From assembly GCA_029224185.1 (NCBI GenBank), contig CM055205.1:15304461-15368460 (forward strand): 64,000 nt of DNA. The letters run 5' to 3'. A program made the translations under genes and the position numbers. Within the stretch, counting starts at the first letter, position 1; every line of letters begins with the position of its first letter. The notes under the pieces were generated by a model. That model was not told where the DNA came from and did not search any database. It was given only the letters and a program-made list of their open reading frames with translations. Of the stretch, positions 50,550-64,000 are shown in pieces. Origin of the DNA: Karalla daura. Lineage: Eukaryota; Chordata; Actinopteri; Chaetodontiformes; Leiognathidae.

Positions 50550-53065
50550 TGTATTCACAATAATGTAGTGCTTTTTATTAAAAAAACAAACAAACAAAAA
50601 CAAATATAAAACAAAAAAGTAAAAACCAACAGCATTTTTCATGACTTAAGAATCATAATTACAAACTTTGAACGAGTGGAAGAAGTTTTTTTTTGACAAA
50701 CTGTACACATCACAAAATGTCTGCCAGTCTGCCATTTACAATGCTTGCATCTTATTTTGTGATTGTCTAAAAATAACTAAACGAATCACACAAAAAACAC
50801 ACAAATACAAGTACAAGCATCATACAATGACCGCTATCACAAAACGGAACCGTTTCCTATTTGAAAGAAAGACAAAAATAAGAACATGATATCGGGCTGA
50901 CAGCTCTTCTTTTGCTTCTGTCACTGTTTAAAAATATCATAACATTTTTATGTTGGTTTGTTTTTTTAGTGTTCAACACTTTGCAGCAAAAAACAAGGAG
51001 CACTTTTCTCCTTAAAAGTAATATTATTAACAATATTCAGTGACAAAGGTGTCATTGCTGGGTCACTGTCATGTCCCAATGCCTTCTGTGTCCGTTTGAC
51101 ATTCTTCTTGCTCATGCAGTACATAGATGAATTTCATTTATAGGCAACGAAAAACTCAGCTTAAGTTTTTATGTCATCAGGACAAGTTAAGGTGAGATTT
51201 TACGGACATTTAAAAAAATCATTTTCCTCCGAGCTTAAGTGTCTTCATTATAGTAATACAAACGGAAGAACTTATAATATTATAATTATTATAATAATCA
51301 TAATACATTTAGGGCTGAGTTCCTGTACAGTACAATAATAAACAAAATCCATTTTCAAGATATTGCTTTTGGAGACACTCCTCAATGTAAAGTGTGTATA
51401 TTTACATAACTTGGCACTGTACAGCTTCCCGTTCCCTCGCTCTCCCTCTGTCAGTGTCTCGTTCGCGTCACTCTTCTGTCAGTTTACCGCACTGGGACAT
51501 TGCAGGCCGTCCCTTTTTAGCAGAGGCATTTAGGGGCGTGGGGGGGGAAAGAAATCTCATCAAATATCACAATTTCTTTTTAAAACATTCTCCATGGCAA
51601 CCAGGAACAAAGTCGAAAGACGAGAAAAACAAAAAAAGAAAAGATCTCAAGTCCCTCGCCCTCCCAATATACAGTATACACCGCCCCCACCCGTCTCACA
51701 GAATATAAGAAAATATGACCGTCACGATACATTTCATGTTACGTATTGTTTTTCATAGTTTTCTTAAAACTGTTAATTGCCATCGAGCCCTTAATTTTTT
51801 TTTGTCATTTTTTTTTTAAAAGGTATATCTTCAAGAAATCTGGCAGAGTACAGACACACGAGAAGTGTGTACGCACGCACACACTCACACACAAGGCAGC
51901 CGGAGAGCGCGGCTGTGTAAGGCGTTAAGCCGGTGTCCCCCCCACCCCCCCCCCCCCCCCCACACACTCCCACCCGCCCCCCCATTTTACCCCCGCACGC
52001 CTGATTTAGTTAAGCTGGTGAATCATGTTGCTCCAAAAAAGAGGGGCGAAGCTTTCGGGCCTCACAAGAAAATTTAAAAAAAATCGAAACCTCAACAAGA
52101 CACTTGGACTGACATAAAAAAAAAAAAGCGCACGCTCAATCCTCCCTCCCTCCCTCCCCCCCTCCCTTTACTCTAAAAACAACAAACACACCCCAAGCCT
52201 CTTCGGTTCCTAAATGAGTTACTACAGTATAACAGGAAAAAGATAATAGACTTTTTTTTTTTTAACTTGCGTTTTTTTTTTAAGACTGCATCATCCAATA
52301 CTGTGAGAGTGTTAGTGTGTTTTCATTATAGATACAATACACAGAGCTTCACAATATCCATGGTACCAAAAGTGCAGTTCACCCCCCCCTCGCTCTCTCT
52401 CTCTCTCTCTCCCTCCCTCTCTTGCGAGCAGCATCTGAGCGCGCCCCTCACCTTGCATGTCTCCTATGTGGTTTTGGCCCGGGCGCAGCTCTTCACTCAT
52501 CTTGATATATTTTGTCATTGCAGCTAGGTCCCACTAGGGGGCACAATTCTCCAGCATTCATATGCCTCACTGACCCGACACCGACTCGCCGTCCGTCCCC
52601 GTTCAGTACCACTTGTTTCCGACGCTTGCTAGTGGAATTCGTCTACCCATGTCTGTTATATTCAATGCATTTAAGTGCACGGGGTATTTCTCCTATGTTC
52701 GTTTAGACCAAAAAAAAAAAAAAAAGACCGAAAAAAAACAAAGTTTTGCATCATACTACTTTAAATAAGCAAGAAGACTGGGTCAGCTCTCTCTTCGTGC
52801 TCCTTGAGAACTCTTGAAAAGCTGAAAATAGCTCGTGGAGTCAGCGCCTCTGGACCCCCTCCGCCCTCTCACAGTCGAGACGACAGTCTTTCATGAGGTA
52901 AACAGGAGGGGGCCCCCCCTCCCAGGGAGGCATTGTTGGCCCTTAATGCTCGGACGACCGGCCGACAATGCTCACTTCCCTTCTCGCTGTCTCTCCGTTT
53001 CTTTCCGCCCCCCCCGGCTCACCGGAGTGAGGAGGAGGAGTGTGCTTGGCGGGCGCCGCGCGGCC
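50550..53065 (-). other. Long 3' UTR of ash1l
   Basis: About 2.5 kb of AT-rich non-coding DNA with T/A homopolymers (52253-52282, 52710-52725), poly-C near 51940-51975 and short CT runs. It lies between the ash1l stop and a minus-strand AATAAA at 50574-50579. No other gene is visible, so it most likely belongs to the ash1l message. The 5' limit of the 3' UTR is certain (stop codon); the end is inferred. Confidence 0.55.
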
Positions 53066-54323
53066 TCACTTCCTGCCCACGAAGTCGCCAAAGCCCAGCG
53101 TCCGCCGCCGCAGCCGCCGCCCGGCGCCCTCCTCCAGCAGATAGGTGACGTCTATGGCTGAGGGGAGAACGCACAGAGGGAGGGAGGGAGGGGGGGGGGG
53201 GGATTAGGGGATCAGGCAGAAAAGCTGACACATTATTTCAAAGAAAGTGAAAATGGGAGATATCGTGTGTTGTAAAGGGCTGACAGAGGAGGCAACCGCT
53301 CTCTTTCTGCTTCATGACTTCCTCCGTGTCTCTGAAACCACCTGTCGAGACGGTTTGTCCACCTTCAAGTCCACATCCTACCCAATGTCTGATGTACTTT
53401 CTGTCATTCCTGGCCACGAGGCACAGAAAATGGCATCCGTTGATTTGTTTCTCTGTTGTGCTTTGTTGATAACTGCGAGGTGCATCTCTAATAGTTTGGT
53501 GGCTGGGATCAGAAGGTTGCTAGCTCAGTCCCATCCTGCTGCAGCTGACATGTCCAAGTATCATTGGTTGGGCAAAATACTGGGTCCCTAACTGCCCCTG
53601 ATGCTGTATCGTAAATACACAAATATGTGTGTGGTTGAAGCTACTGGTAGACTGGGTTAGGCAGCCGCTACTACCAGTTTATGAGTGAGTAAACTAGAAA
53701 AGCGCCGTATAAGAACTTAACTAATATGGACAACAATGTACTTCATGTCTATATTTGTTAGGAGTAAACTGTAAAAATGAGTTTGATTGGATAAATAATT
53801 GCTGGTTTTGGTCGTCCAAGAACTTTTTTTTTTGGATAAAATAAGCAGATTGAACCAAAGGAGCAACAGACTGAGACACTGCATGGGAGGAGGAGACTTG
53901 GACAAAAGCAGCTGATTTGAAAACTGAGACCGTTACCATCTGCTAACCCAACCGAAAGCGGTTTAAAAGCTGCAGCTCTGCCCTCCTCCTCCTCCTCCTC
54001 CTCCTCCTCCCCTTCCCAGTGGCCGCCGGTGGCCTCGCCTCTCAGCCCCAGTGTGAGATGGTGTTGGAGTGGTGTGTGTTCGACCCTGGCGGTCTGTGGA
54101 CCTACCCCCCTGCTTCGTTCCCGGCCCCTCACCATTCTTGCTGGGCGTTCGGTGCAGCAGGTCCAGCAGGATCTTGTTGAGGCGCTCCCGCTGGGCGCCC
54201 CGTCTGCCCAGCACCGGGTGGTGCAGCGGCGAGGACGCTGAGGAGGCCGGCAGCTCCAGCATCTCCCCCAGCCGCTCGCCGCCGCCCTCCTCCAGCTCCT
54301 TACGCTCCTCGCCGTCCCGCCCG

Positions 54324-54355
<32 letters not shown>

Positions 54356-57300
54356 GTCTTCGTCCTCGTCCCCGTCCCTCTCCGCTCTCCTGGGCTTGGC
54401 CGCTAGGAGCTCGGGGTCCTCCGGGGCCATGTCCAGGTCGTCGTCCATGCCCCTCCCGTCCTCGGCCTCGGCCGGGAAGTCGTCGGCGCGGTCGCAGGAG
54501 GAGCCGTCGTCGTCGCAGCCTCCCACTCCTTTGGGCCGCTCGCTCTTCCAGGCCGAGCGGCCTCCGTTCCTCTTGTAGTTGTCGGGGACGTAGTGAGGCT
54601 GTGGAAGAGTCACAGTTAGCTCCAACAGAGCTCAAAGATGCATGCTGTGATTTTACCTGACTGGACAAAATAGAGCTGACTTTGACTGACTATTAACCAA
54701 CCAATAATACACTGTTTGTGCATCATCTTATGAAACACACTGATCCATTGATCAAGAGTCATTGACAGATTTGGCAGAACTGACAATCACTGGTTGCAGC
54801 CCTACAACAAAACTACACTGAAGTTGACAAACCATGAAGAAAACGATGCTGCATATTAGACTTTCTCCAGATATGTAGAAATACGTACATAGATAGATTC
54901 ATAGAAAGAAAAAGGACATTTGTGTCTGATTATCGTCTCGTTTTCACCACGGGGATTTGTCCTTGACTTTCGTTGTACAGCTGTGCTTCAACAAAAAAGG
55001 CATTTGATTCTGATTTAATCTGGTGCCATTATAATTTACGCCCGGGCGTGATTACCCACAAACACAAACCGTTTGGCAGTCTGCTGAAACCGCTGCCCGA
55101 GTCAGAAAACAGCTATCTGGGAGTGATTGAGTGCGGAGTCTGCGGCTGGAGGCGGTAACGAGAAGCAGGTGCGCTCGCTCTCGTTTTGTTTCTGCTTCAG
55201 GCCGTCTCTCCCTCACCTGAGACTGTGCCGCAGGCGGCCCGAGCGCTCCGTGCAAGAATGTGCCCTGGGGTTTAATGTTACCGTGTCTCTTCAAAGTATC
55301 TTTCGGTTTCTGTTTATCAGAAACAGATCCCGGGTTGTTGAGACGACATGCCCCCTCCCTCCCACTCCCTCCCTCCTCCCCCCTTACCGAGAAGTCTCTC
55401 TTGGGGGCGAGCCGCTTGGGGAAGTGGTTGAAGGCATATGGCTTGGTGCACACGGGGTAGCGGTTGCGGTGGATCTTGTAGAACAGGTGAGCCGACTTGT
55501 CCAGGCGGTAGTCGCAGATGTACACGTCCTGCTCCTTTACATTCTTCGGCCGACCTGCGGGACAGAGCATGCTTCACATTATGCTGCTCTTACTTCTACT
55601 CCCCCCTCTCACTTACTGAATGTGCGCTCGACCAGAGGGAAAACCTCGCATGCTAATCTTAGGAAGGGAAACCCTCCTCAGGCGCAGCTCTGAGTGCCCA
55701 CCCCCCGCTCACCTTTGCAGTAGGTGTAGAGATCGAGGACGCAGCAGGTTCCCACCACTGCCTCCAGGGGGATGATCTCATAGAGCGGCATGCGGAACAA
55801 CTCGTTCTGGTAGAACCGCCGCGACGGGGAATGATGGGTCTCGTGAGGACGGAAGTAGTGGTGGCCAAAGGCGAACCTGTCTCCCCTTCAGAGACAGTAG
55901 AGACAGATCAGGCCACAGTGTCACGGGCGTAGCGCCAACGTGGAGCGGTGGCCGACGCCTTGAAGTCGGGCTTCAGCCGGGGCGAGCCGCGCCACTTACT
56001 TTTCGTTCTTCCAGAGCTTCTCGATTCGGAAGATGTCGAGCTTGTCTCGGTTGACGTGGGACAGGAGACGGTAGGACTGTCTGACAGGCTGGCCCTCCGG
56101 TGTGCGCCTGCTGTCCCTCATCAGATACACGCAGTCACCTGCGCACAGGGAAACAGACACTGAGGGCTGAGCCGACTGCCAGGGTGAAACCTGACACGGC
56201 AGCCAGCAGGCCCAGGCCGGCCCGCACCACATCCACTCCTTATAGACGAGACGGGCTCTGTCCTTCTGAGTTACGAAAGATCGACGGGTCCAAGTGGTCA
56301 TAAAAATGAAAAAGTGGTTGGAAAAAAAACGCTTTTTCCTGGCTTCTTGTAGCGTCCGTGGAGTGTCGAACAGGCAACACAACGCGGAGTCTGGCCAATG
56401 ATTTCACACTACTACGCTGGTCTACAGGTGGTTACGAAGCTCCCAAGAAAGCCTGCCAAAAAAGCAGCGAGGAGGACTGCAAGCTACGATCCGATCCACA
56501 CAATCAGAGCCGGCGGAGTCTGCCTCCGCTGCGCCTTTACGAGGCAGCGATGCTGTGGTAAACCGTGGGGATATATGTCTGGGTTTGTCTGGGGTGTCTG
56601 GGTGGGAAACGGGCAATTTAAACAACTTCTGTTTGTTTACGTGAGAGCTCCTTGAAGCGGTGGGCTGAGAAACACAGGCCCGCTCCCACCTGACCCCCCC
56701 CCCCCCCCCCCCCCCCCAGCATCTCTGGGGGAGGCGGCCTGCTGCAGGTTAGTCTGTTTACCTTGGTGGAGCAGCAGGTCATCTCTGAGCAGGCAGATGT
56801 AGTAGACGGAGCCAGCCTGAGCGTAGTTGGGCTGGGGGATCATGGGCACTTCCTGTGGAATGAAATACAGCACCGCGTGGATGGGATTAGAGGCTGGAGG
56901 ATCTCGGCGAGGGGACCCGGATGTGAAGGCAGACGTACGTACCCTGTCTACGGGCCGAGGGTCGCACAGCTCGCACAGGTAGTGCTCCACCTCCGTCTCC
57001 AGCCGCATGCAGTCAAAGTGCTGCCACACCTGCCACAGAAACACGTCTTAAACCGACTGGACAAAGAGCGGCAAAAAACGGATGTGTTCTGGAGTCCGTT
57101 TGGACGGCGTCCTGGACTGACAGTCGTCAATATCGGCCAGCCTTTGTTTCTCCTCCTGTGAACGCGTACACAGAGGACCCGCTGTGCTCTGTGCTGCAGA
57201 AAAACCTCCACGTCAATGAGCTCCTTCATCACGAGGAGCCTCCAGGGACCTGCTAGAAGCAGGTGCAACACCTCATCTCGTGATCTCTTCTATCTCTAGC

Positions 57301-60300
57301 CTATCTAGGTATCGATTTTCCGCTCTCTTCTCTTTGTTTGCTCCCGTTTGTTTCCAGGGTGAATGCGGGAATCCTGAAGTTTATTTCGACGGCTTCCTAA
57401 GGCTTCTTAAAGACCTCGTCTCCATTTCAAGCCGTAATCAGCAGCACATCTTCAGCTTACTAAACAGTCCTAGTTTGCAATTAAATCTGTAGAGCACGGC
57501 CTCAGATCAGCTGGGAGAGGACAAAGCTCCAAGGAATAAATTAAACCATTTTTGACTCTAAATTATCCACCATAAATACACCAAACCATACACCAGACCT
57601 CTTTGCAGGCTAACTATTTGGAAAGATCTGGAGTTCCAACAAAACTGTCTGTCTGTGGCCGGCCTCTTACCATGCATTTTTCACATTGGATCATGAGGCC
57701 TTCGTCCTTGTACATTCCACAGATGCACCGGATGACGTCGTCGTCCTTGTCGTGGGACCCCCCTCCTCCTCCGCCCGCTGCTCCTCCCCCTCCTCCTCCT
57801 CCCCCGTGGTGGTGACCGTGGTCCCGCTCCAGAGAGTCCGAGCTGTCGGCCTCGCTCGCCGTCTCGCCCACGATCTCGTCGATCTGGACGGCGGCCTCGT
57901 GGCGCGCGCTGTAGTAGGCCTTCCTCAGCCGGCACACGTCCCGGCCCACCGACGACTTCCTGCCGTAGTATTTCTGCCGGGAAAAAGCCATAAACGTCTC
58001 TCTCTCTGGTTTTTTTTGCTTTGAATTTACAGGAATTCGTCGAGTGACAAGGGCGAAAAGACTGGAAGAGGGCATAAATCATACATATTAAAAGGCCGAG
58101 GGAGGCCAGTCTGACCCCTCCTCATCCACACACCCCGCTCTGCACATTTACGGACGAGAGAAGAAAAGCACACAAAATGCTACACCCCGCAGCATTCAAC
58201 CCCACAATGAGTCCCGTTCAGCGTTTCCATTCCCTCAGTCTACCAGGGTCTTGGGCGAGCAAAGGGAAACCTAATTAAGATGTCCACTTCAAAACTTCTT
58301 GGGCTTTAGAGAGCGGGCTCCTGCTCGGGGCTTCAAGTGGCCCTTGTTATCACGGCCGAGCCATACAGATGTAAATGAGAGGAGCGCGCGGGGCAGCGCC
58401 GGCCGTCTAGCCATGTCCCATTTGCGGGGTGTTTGGGTGTGAGACGGGGAGGAGGAGGAGGAGGAGGAGGAGGAGGAGGGGGAGGAGGAGGAGGAGGAGG
58501 AGGGGGAGGGGAAGGGTGCTGGAGCTGCACAGTAACAGCGCAGACGATCGCTTTAATGAGGCTGTCTTGGTAATGATTGGGCTCCGAGAATCTGGGATCA
58601 GACTCCAGAGACTCGCGAGTGATTTTTTTTTGTGTGTTACCAAATGACGAGAGAGTGGATGCGGCAGCGCTCACACCGCTCACGTGCTCCAGCGATGGAC
58701 TCGCGAGGAGACTCATTTTGAGGGGATCAGCGGCGCGAATGAATTCAGAACCATCCGTTTCTCTCGACTGGGGCGTTTGTTAGACGGGAGCGTTGGCAGT
58801 GGCCATTTGTGTCGGTCCACGGGACAAGGAGACAGTAGCAATATCAAAACAAGGAGCACGACGTTCACTGGGGGGTGTCAGCTCCTGTCACAGCTACCAT
58901 CAAGAGTACAAAAAAAACTAAATCTTGCAATCAAAAACTGGTTGAAATATGCTGAAAAACTGAAAGAATATCTAATAAAACACTGTTTTGGGGGAAAAGG
59001 GAAATTTGAGAAAAAAAGCTTTTATTTCCCACCTGGTGACAGTGGAAAATGGGAACGTGCGGCTCGCCAGATGATATGAAGATAAAAAATTAAAATGTTC
59101 ACATTACATAGATATACTGTACCTCAGCATTGCGGAACACTTTGAGCATGTCCGTGTCAAACGCCTCCACCGTCTTGTAGTGGCCGGTGAGGATCTGCTT
59201 CTCGATGGTGCTCAGGTCCAGAGGGTCTGACACCTTCTCGTAGTACTGGCTGTTCCTGATGGCACACACAGTACGGTTCAGAGACATTAACAACACCAAA
59301 GCTAAGCTCTTCCAGGGGCCTCCCAGCTGACACCGTATCTATCCTCTCCCCCAACCATGACGCAGTCCTGCGCTCTCATGTAGCCAGAGAGCAGTTTTGA
59401 CACCAAGCGATTACTATCAATAGTGGACGGGGCTGACAGCGCGGGCCGTCACGGCCCAGCTGCGTGCCGCCTGATAAAACTGTTACAGGCGTGTGGGTGC
59501 TGTACACTGGGAGGCGGCGAGACGTCGTGAAGCAGATGCGGGTTCTCCCTCACCTCTTCCTGGAGGGCAGGTTCACCAGCGGAGCGGCGAGCGTCTGGCC
59601 AGCAGAATCTGCAGGGGAGAACATTCCGGTCATCGATCTGCCAATCAGAGCGCGGTATCAGCCAGCGGAGGGGAGCCACTGACAGGCCCCGAGGTCACCA
59701 GCGGCGCTGTGGGGGGGGGGGTTCACGCGTGGCACATAGGAGCCTCCGCCTGAAAACAGGCGCTCACCCTTGTAGCTGGTGATCATGTCGCAGATCTCCT
59801 TGAAGATGTGGGCGAGGCGGGCGGTGCGCGTCACCTCCGTGTTCTCCTCGGCGGCGGCCAGCCTGCGGGTGCGCACCGAGCGCGACGTCTGCAGGGCCGA
59901 GAACTGCGTCAGGAACACGTCTGGAGACAGGGCATCGACAGGCCGTTAGCATCGGGCTGTCTCGCAGCTCCTCTCACACACTCAACCCACATCCATCCAC
60001 ATCCCTCTCTCTTGTAGGTTTTTCCCTCCTCTCGCCGCTTCGTACTGCCGTGGCGCTCACCTGACTTGATGTTGCCGTCGTCGCGGATGACGCCCCCCCA
60101 GCGCGTGTATATGGAGAGGCTCCCCGCGTCCCGCTCCCTCTCGCCCTCCCTCTTCAGCAGCTCCTGTTTCTCCCTCATCTTCTCCCAGTTCCTCAGGAGG
60201 AACACTCTGTGCTTCAGCACAAAGTTCCTGACCACCCAGGGAGGGGGGGAGAGAGAGAGAACAGGTGTGTGAAGCCAGCCAGCCAACATGTCAAATGTGC

Positions 60301-61245
60301 TTTTTCTCCGACCTTCATACATATACGACTGCATGATTCTCTTAATGTGTGCTGGGAGTGAAAGCAGAGCTCGCTCTCATTCCAGGCCAGCGGTTTGCTG
60401 TGTGTTTACCTCTCTCTGTTGGACATGGGCTTCATGAGATGCAGGTAAAACTTGTTGCTGTCGCTGGATTCCTCCTCCTGGAGATGAAGAGAAGTGGTGT
60501 TAGAGCGGGGGCTTGTGACAGCGCCTGGAGCTGATGTTTAAAGCATACTGTGACATACCACTCAGCCCCAATTCACAAGTAAACCCTTGAAGGTACTGTG
60601 TTACTTTTTTAGACACCTTGTGGCCCACTAAAAGCACCTCAGAGACGCAGGCCCGTTTATGCCCTACATAGACGCTGCACCTGATATCCAATGAACAGAC
60701 TTTTATCGACCGGGCAACAACTCGAGCCGACGAGAGGCCTCGCTTTTCCAGCGAGTAAATTCTTAATCAAGCACTTATTAACCCCAGTGTACGATGGCCA
60801 GAGGCGAGGCCGGCTCGTTTGGTCCCCACATTGGTCACTCACTCGTTTCTTGAGCTGGTGTTTGGACTTCCTCTTCTCCTTGAGCCGGCCCAGCCGCCGG
60901 GCGCCCCCCGCCTTGCCGGGCAGGCCGTTGATGCGCTGGCTCTTCCCCCCGATGATGCCCCGGCAGCTCTCCGAGCCACACTTGCACACTTGCTGTGAGG
61001 GAGGAGGACAAATATGATGGCCACAGAAGAGCAGTGATGGAAAGCAGAAGCGCCTGTGACGACGGTAGCCCGGCCTGTGAGATGTGCTGTGTATTATGGG
61101 GCTCTGGAGGGGGGGGGGGCGGCCGCCGGGCCTCACCTGCTCTTCCGTGTTGAAGGAGTGGAAGTTGTAGTCGTAGGTGAGCTCGGTGCCGCTGGGGATC
61201 TCCTTGAGGGCGAAGAGGCCGATCCTGTACACCCCGTTCACTGAC
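53066..61245 (-). CDS. ash1l: Histone-lysine N-methyltransferase ASH1L, C-terminal part (15 exons, 5' end outside window)
   Basis: Nuclear H3K36 methyltransferase of the Trithorax group. Minus-strand exons: 61137-61245, 60843-60992, 60410-60477, 60061-60227, 59768-59920, 59554-59608, 59123-59255, 57671-57973, 56943-57029, 56762-56852, 56000-56138, 55713-55885, 55388-55554, 54133-54598, 53066-53157. They encode 783 residues in one continuous frame. In order: end of SET (GTELTYDYNFHSFN), post-SET (CKCGSESCRGIIGGKSQRI), a basic linker, bromodomain (ARLAHIFKEICDMI to YYEKVSDPLDLSTIEKQIL), PHD finger (CICGMYKDEGLMIQCEKC with HFDC and CELC), BAH domain (YICLLRDDLLLHQGDCVYLM to YRLDKSAHLFYKIHRNRYP) and the C-terminus (DVTYLLEEGAGRRLRRRTL). 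A His-Gly-rich insert lies between bromodomain and PHD, and an acidic run lies in exon 14. The first window exon starts inside a Trp codon (phase 2), so further exons lie beyond 64000. Confidence 0.96.
58448..58510. repeat. (GGA)n microsatellite in an ash1l intron
   Basis: About 20 GGA units in the intron before the PHD-encoding exon. Confidence 0.95.
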
Positions 61246-63520
61246 CTGGGGACGGAGTCACAGGGGAGCGTGAGGATGCTGATTCAATGGTAAATAACCA
61301 TCAATTATAATAAAAGCAACGATATTTGGCCAGGCTGCATGGATCGTCTTGACCTGTGAGTGGGCTACAGGATCGTACGGCCTCCATCGAGTGAAGTGGC
61401 TTGAATGAATGCAGCCTTTGAAATTTCACAGCTGGACAAAAGTATTGTAGGATCATCAAGCTTCCCCGACAAAGGAGCTCAGTTTTGTCATGGAAGAATG
61501 GCAATTAAATTAAGGCACTTTAAGATTAAAAAAAGGAGCGAGGGCCGCCCCCTTTTTTCATTTGTTCCATTTGCCAAAAAGCTCAACACGTCGTCACCCC
61601 CCCCGTCTCTCCTAACGCTACGGTGCGCCAGCTTCTCCACCATTCTTCGGAGAATAAAGCGCACTATTATGTTTGCCAGCCATTTGATAATTTATTCCTT
61701 CTATAGGGGGCAAAAAGCTGGTTCAGCGCATTGTCTTCAGGCACTACAGCTGTATCTGAGGCCCGGCTGCACATAATCTCTCTTCTGTGACAAGATGGAT
61801 GACTCGTCAGGCTTTGTGCTGAAAATCCTCCATCCTCGTGGAGTCTTTTATTTCAGGCCAGCCTCACGCACACGCACACACACGCACGCACACACAATCT
61901 TACCCCGACCAGTGGCCTAGATTATGAGCTGGTCTGTGCCGGAGGGCAGAGGGTGTACTTTGACGGCCCACAAGGTCGCCGATTGTCAACAATGGGTGGC
62001 TGCGGGGGCTGAGACGGCGGCCCCACGTGTTGCGGATGCACGGCAGACGCGGCCCCCCCTGAGGAGGCAGCTCTCGCTCCTCGCCCTGGGCTGGCCGGGC
62101 CCCCGGGGCTCCGGTTGCAGCGGATTTAGCCGTGCTGCGAGAACGATCCCCGAGGAAAGCGCGGGGTTGTTTTGGCACGGAGCGGGGCCTTTAAGCCATT
62201 TAGGCGGCTGAGCGCTGCCAGAGAGCGACTGGAGGTGATCTCATCAGATTACCGCCACACAACCACATTAACCAGCCTGGCCTGTCCAGAGCCACCGCTC
62301 CTCCTTTACAATGGGGGGTGGGGGGTGCACCTGCCACACGTGTCCCCCCCCCCTCTTTATTTTCTCCCCTTTAAGAGCGCGCGAGGGACGAGCCAGAGCG
62401 ACGCGCGGTCGCCGGCCATCAATGTGACTAATTGTCTGTAGCCGACGTCCAAATATAGCTGCGGATTCCTGCCGTATTAATGGCCTCTCGCCGTAACACA
62501 ATAGACTCCCACGCTGAAACCAGATTAATTATAATGTACTGAAAATGCTGGGGAGCGTGCGGTGAGTCACGCGGCCCCGGCGCAGGCTCTCTGCAGCGCG
62601 GCACGCGGCGGCGGCGGCGGCGGCGGCTGGGTGCCAGCTGAATGTCTCCGTGCCGCTCTCGTGTCTCTCGCTTTGCCTCACACAGAGCAAGAAATTACCC
62701 CGCTCGCCAAAGTCATCAAGCGCACAAACAGAGGGCAATTAACTGAAACGACTCTGGTAATAGGCTAGTATTTACCAGTTCATTAGCCATAAACGGCAGA
62801 CGGGCGCTTGCGAAAACAGAACCCGGAGAGGAGGCGGCTGCGCCCGCCCGCCCCGCCGCTGCCTGCCACTTCGCACCTTCTGTGGCTGCCGCTGCACCTG
62901 AACGTCCTCGAGAGGCTCCCCCGAGAGCTTTAGAGGACGGACACACACGCACACACACACACGCATACACACGCACACACACACGCAGCGGAGCACGGCC
63001 AGTCGGGACAAGGCACCCTCCAAAAAACGCTGTTCCAGGCAGCGATAGGTGGCAGGGACAGTCTGGGAGGAGCTGCACCCTGCCCAGCTAATAAACCTGG
63101 CTGTGAACAATGAGGCGATTTAAACAGAAAAGAAAGACTTGAACCCAAACGGAACGCACCCAGAACATCAGTCAGGGTGAGGGTTATCTGCAGGGTTAGT
63201 CGAACAACAACCATTCCAATACCCAACTATCCGATTCAAGCATTTAGCATATCACTGAGAAGGCTCTTAAACTTCTCTTATCTCAGCTGCTTAAATGAGA
63301 ACAGTCTCTGGCTTCTTTTGTCCTCCGTGACAGAAATGGCCGAAAAAGACACTTAGAGCCTCTGAGAATCAGGCATTTCAACAGTTTCCTCCATTTCTGG
63401 CCCATTTTATGGGCCTAACGGCTCATCGATTGATAGAGACAGTCTAATTAGTCGATACCTTTTCTGCCGTTGAGACGGCAGCCACTTACATTAGCCCGGC
63501 TGCTTTAGCCTCCTTATATA

Positions 63521-63553
<33 letters not shown>

Positions 63554-64000
63554 CAAACACGACCGCGTGGCTCGAACTACGACCTGGCTTATTGGACACG
63601 CAACCCTCATGCAGATTCGCCGGGGACGGCGCGGCGCTAATGCCCGTGCAGGGGCTGGAGAGCCAATTAGACACTCAGCGGCAACACACTTAACCGCAGC
63701 TGAGAGCGCCAGCCCCGGCATCGCTAATAGCACGCCGTCTGCCAATCACAGGCAGCCGCGGGGCAGGTTTGGTGACCTGGCCTCTCCTCCTCCACTGTGG
63801 GACGCAGACAGTCAGGGCCAGCCTCCAGCCGGCCCGGGTTACAGGTTCTGATGGCCTCCCTCTTTTTGCTCTCCGTAAAGAGGCGTATTAACAACACAAC
63901 TGATGCCATTCCAGACTGGAAGAGGATGACTGGATAGCGCCTCAGACCTCATGGATACAATGGGTTTTGGTAAGAAAAACAAACTTGTGGTTAGATCTAG
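61246..64000 (-). other. ash1l intron sequence
   Basis: No exon could be found here; in particular, nothing encoding the expected preceding SET residues (NCEMQK-type). It contains a GC-rich stretch around 62.0-62.9 kb with a (GGC)n run at 62606-62628, (CA)n tracts near 61866-61895, 62940-62985 and 63521-63560, and unique DNA that might include regulatory elements. Confidence 0.6.

Overview
The window looks like nuclear DNA of a ray-finned, probably percomorph, fish. It has vertebrate genes with short GT-AG introns, dense (TAGA)n, (GT)n, (GA)n and (GGAT)n microsatellites, and dispersed repeats of types common in teleosts. I see no bacterial operons, rRNA, tRNA genes or CRISPR arrays. All assignments come from reading translations and splice sites by eye and from remembered family features. 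No database search was run.

Layout. (1) 1-2182, minus: a long ORF open to the left edge, at least 727 codons, encoding an unrecognised acidic protein. It holds two copies of a 168-residue module separated by an Ala-Asp/Glu repeat, and a small 5' UTR intron probably precedes it. (2) About 2.6-10.8 kb: intergenic, repeats only. (3) 10992-28218, minus: a complete ten-exon nicotinic acetylcholine receptor subunit of the alpha-7 group. (4) About 28.6-34.3 kb: intergenic space between two divergent genes, with a LINE relic. (5) 34301-40988, plus: a nine-exon small-conductance Ca2+-activated K+ channel (SK/KCNN), rather diverged. (6) 41899-43888, minus: rps27, four exons, complete. (7) 44851-49698, minus: lrrc71, seventeen exons. 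(8) 53066-61245, minus: the 3' part of ash1l (15 exons: end of SET, post-SET, bromodomain, PHD, BAH, C-terminus) with a long 3' UTR down to about 50.55 kb. (9) 61.2-64 kb: upstream ash1l intron.

The order KCNN - RPS27 - LRRC71 - ASH1L recalls the gene content of human 1q21-q23 (KCNN3, RPS27, ASH1L, LRRC71). The genes do not form a pathway. Two are neuronal channels: an ACh-gated, Ca2+-permeable channel and a Ca2+/calmodulin-gated K+ channel. The others are a ribosomal protein, a leucine-rich-repeat protein and a histone H3K36 methyltransferase.

The observations I find most interesting are the hidden duplicated-module ORF at the left edge, a (TAGA)n array of about 345 bp that forms the pyrimidine tract of a receptor splice acceptor, and a shared flank showing that this array and one in the KCNN gene belong to the same dispersed repeat.
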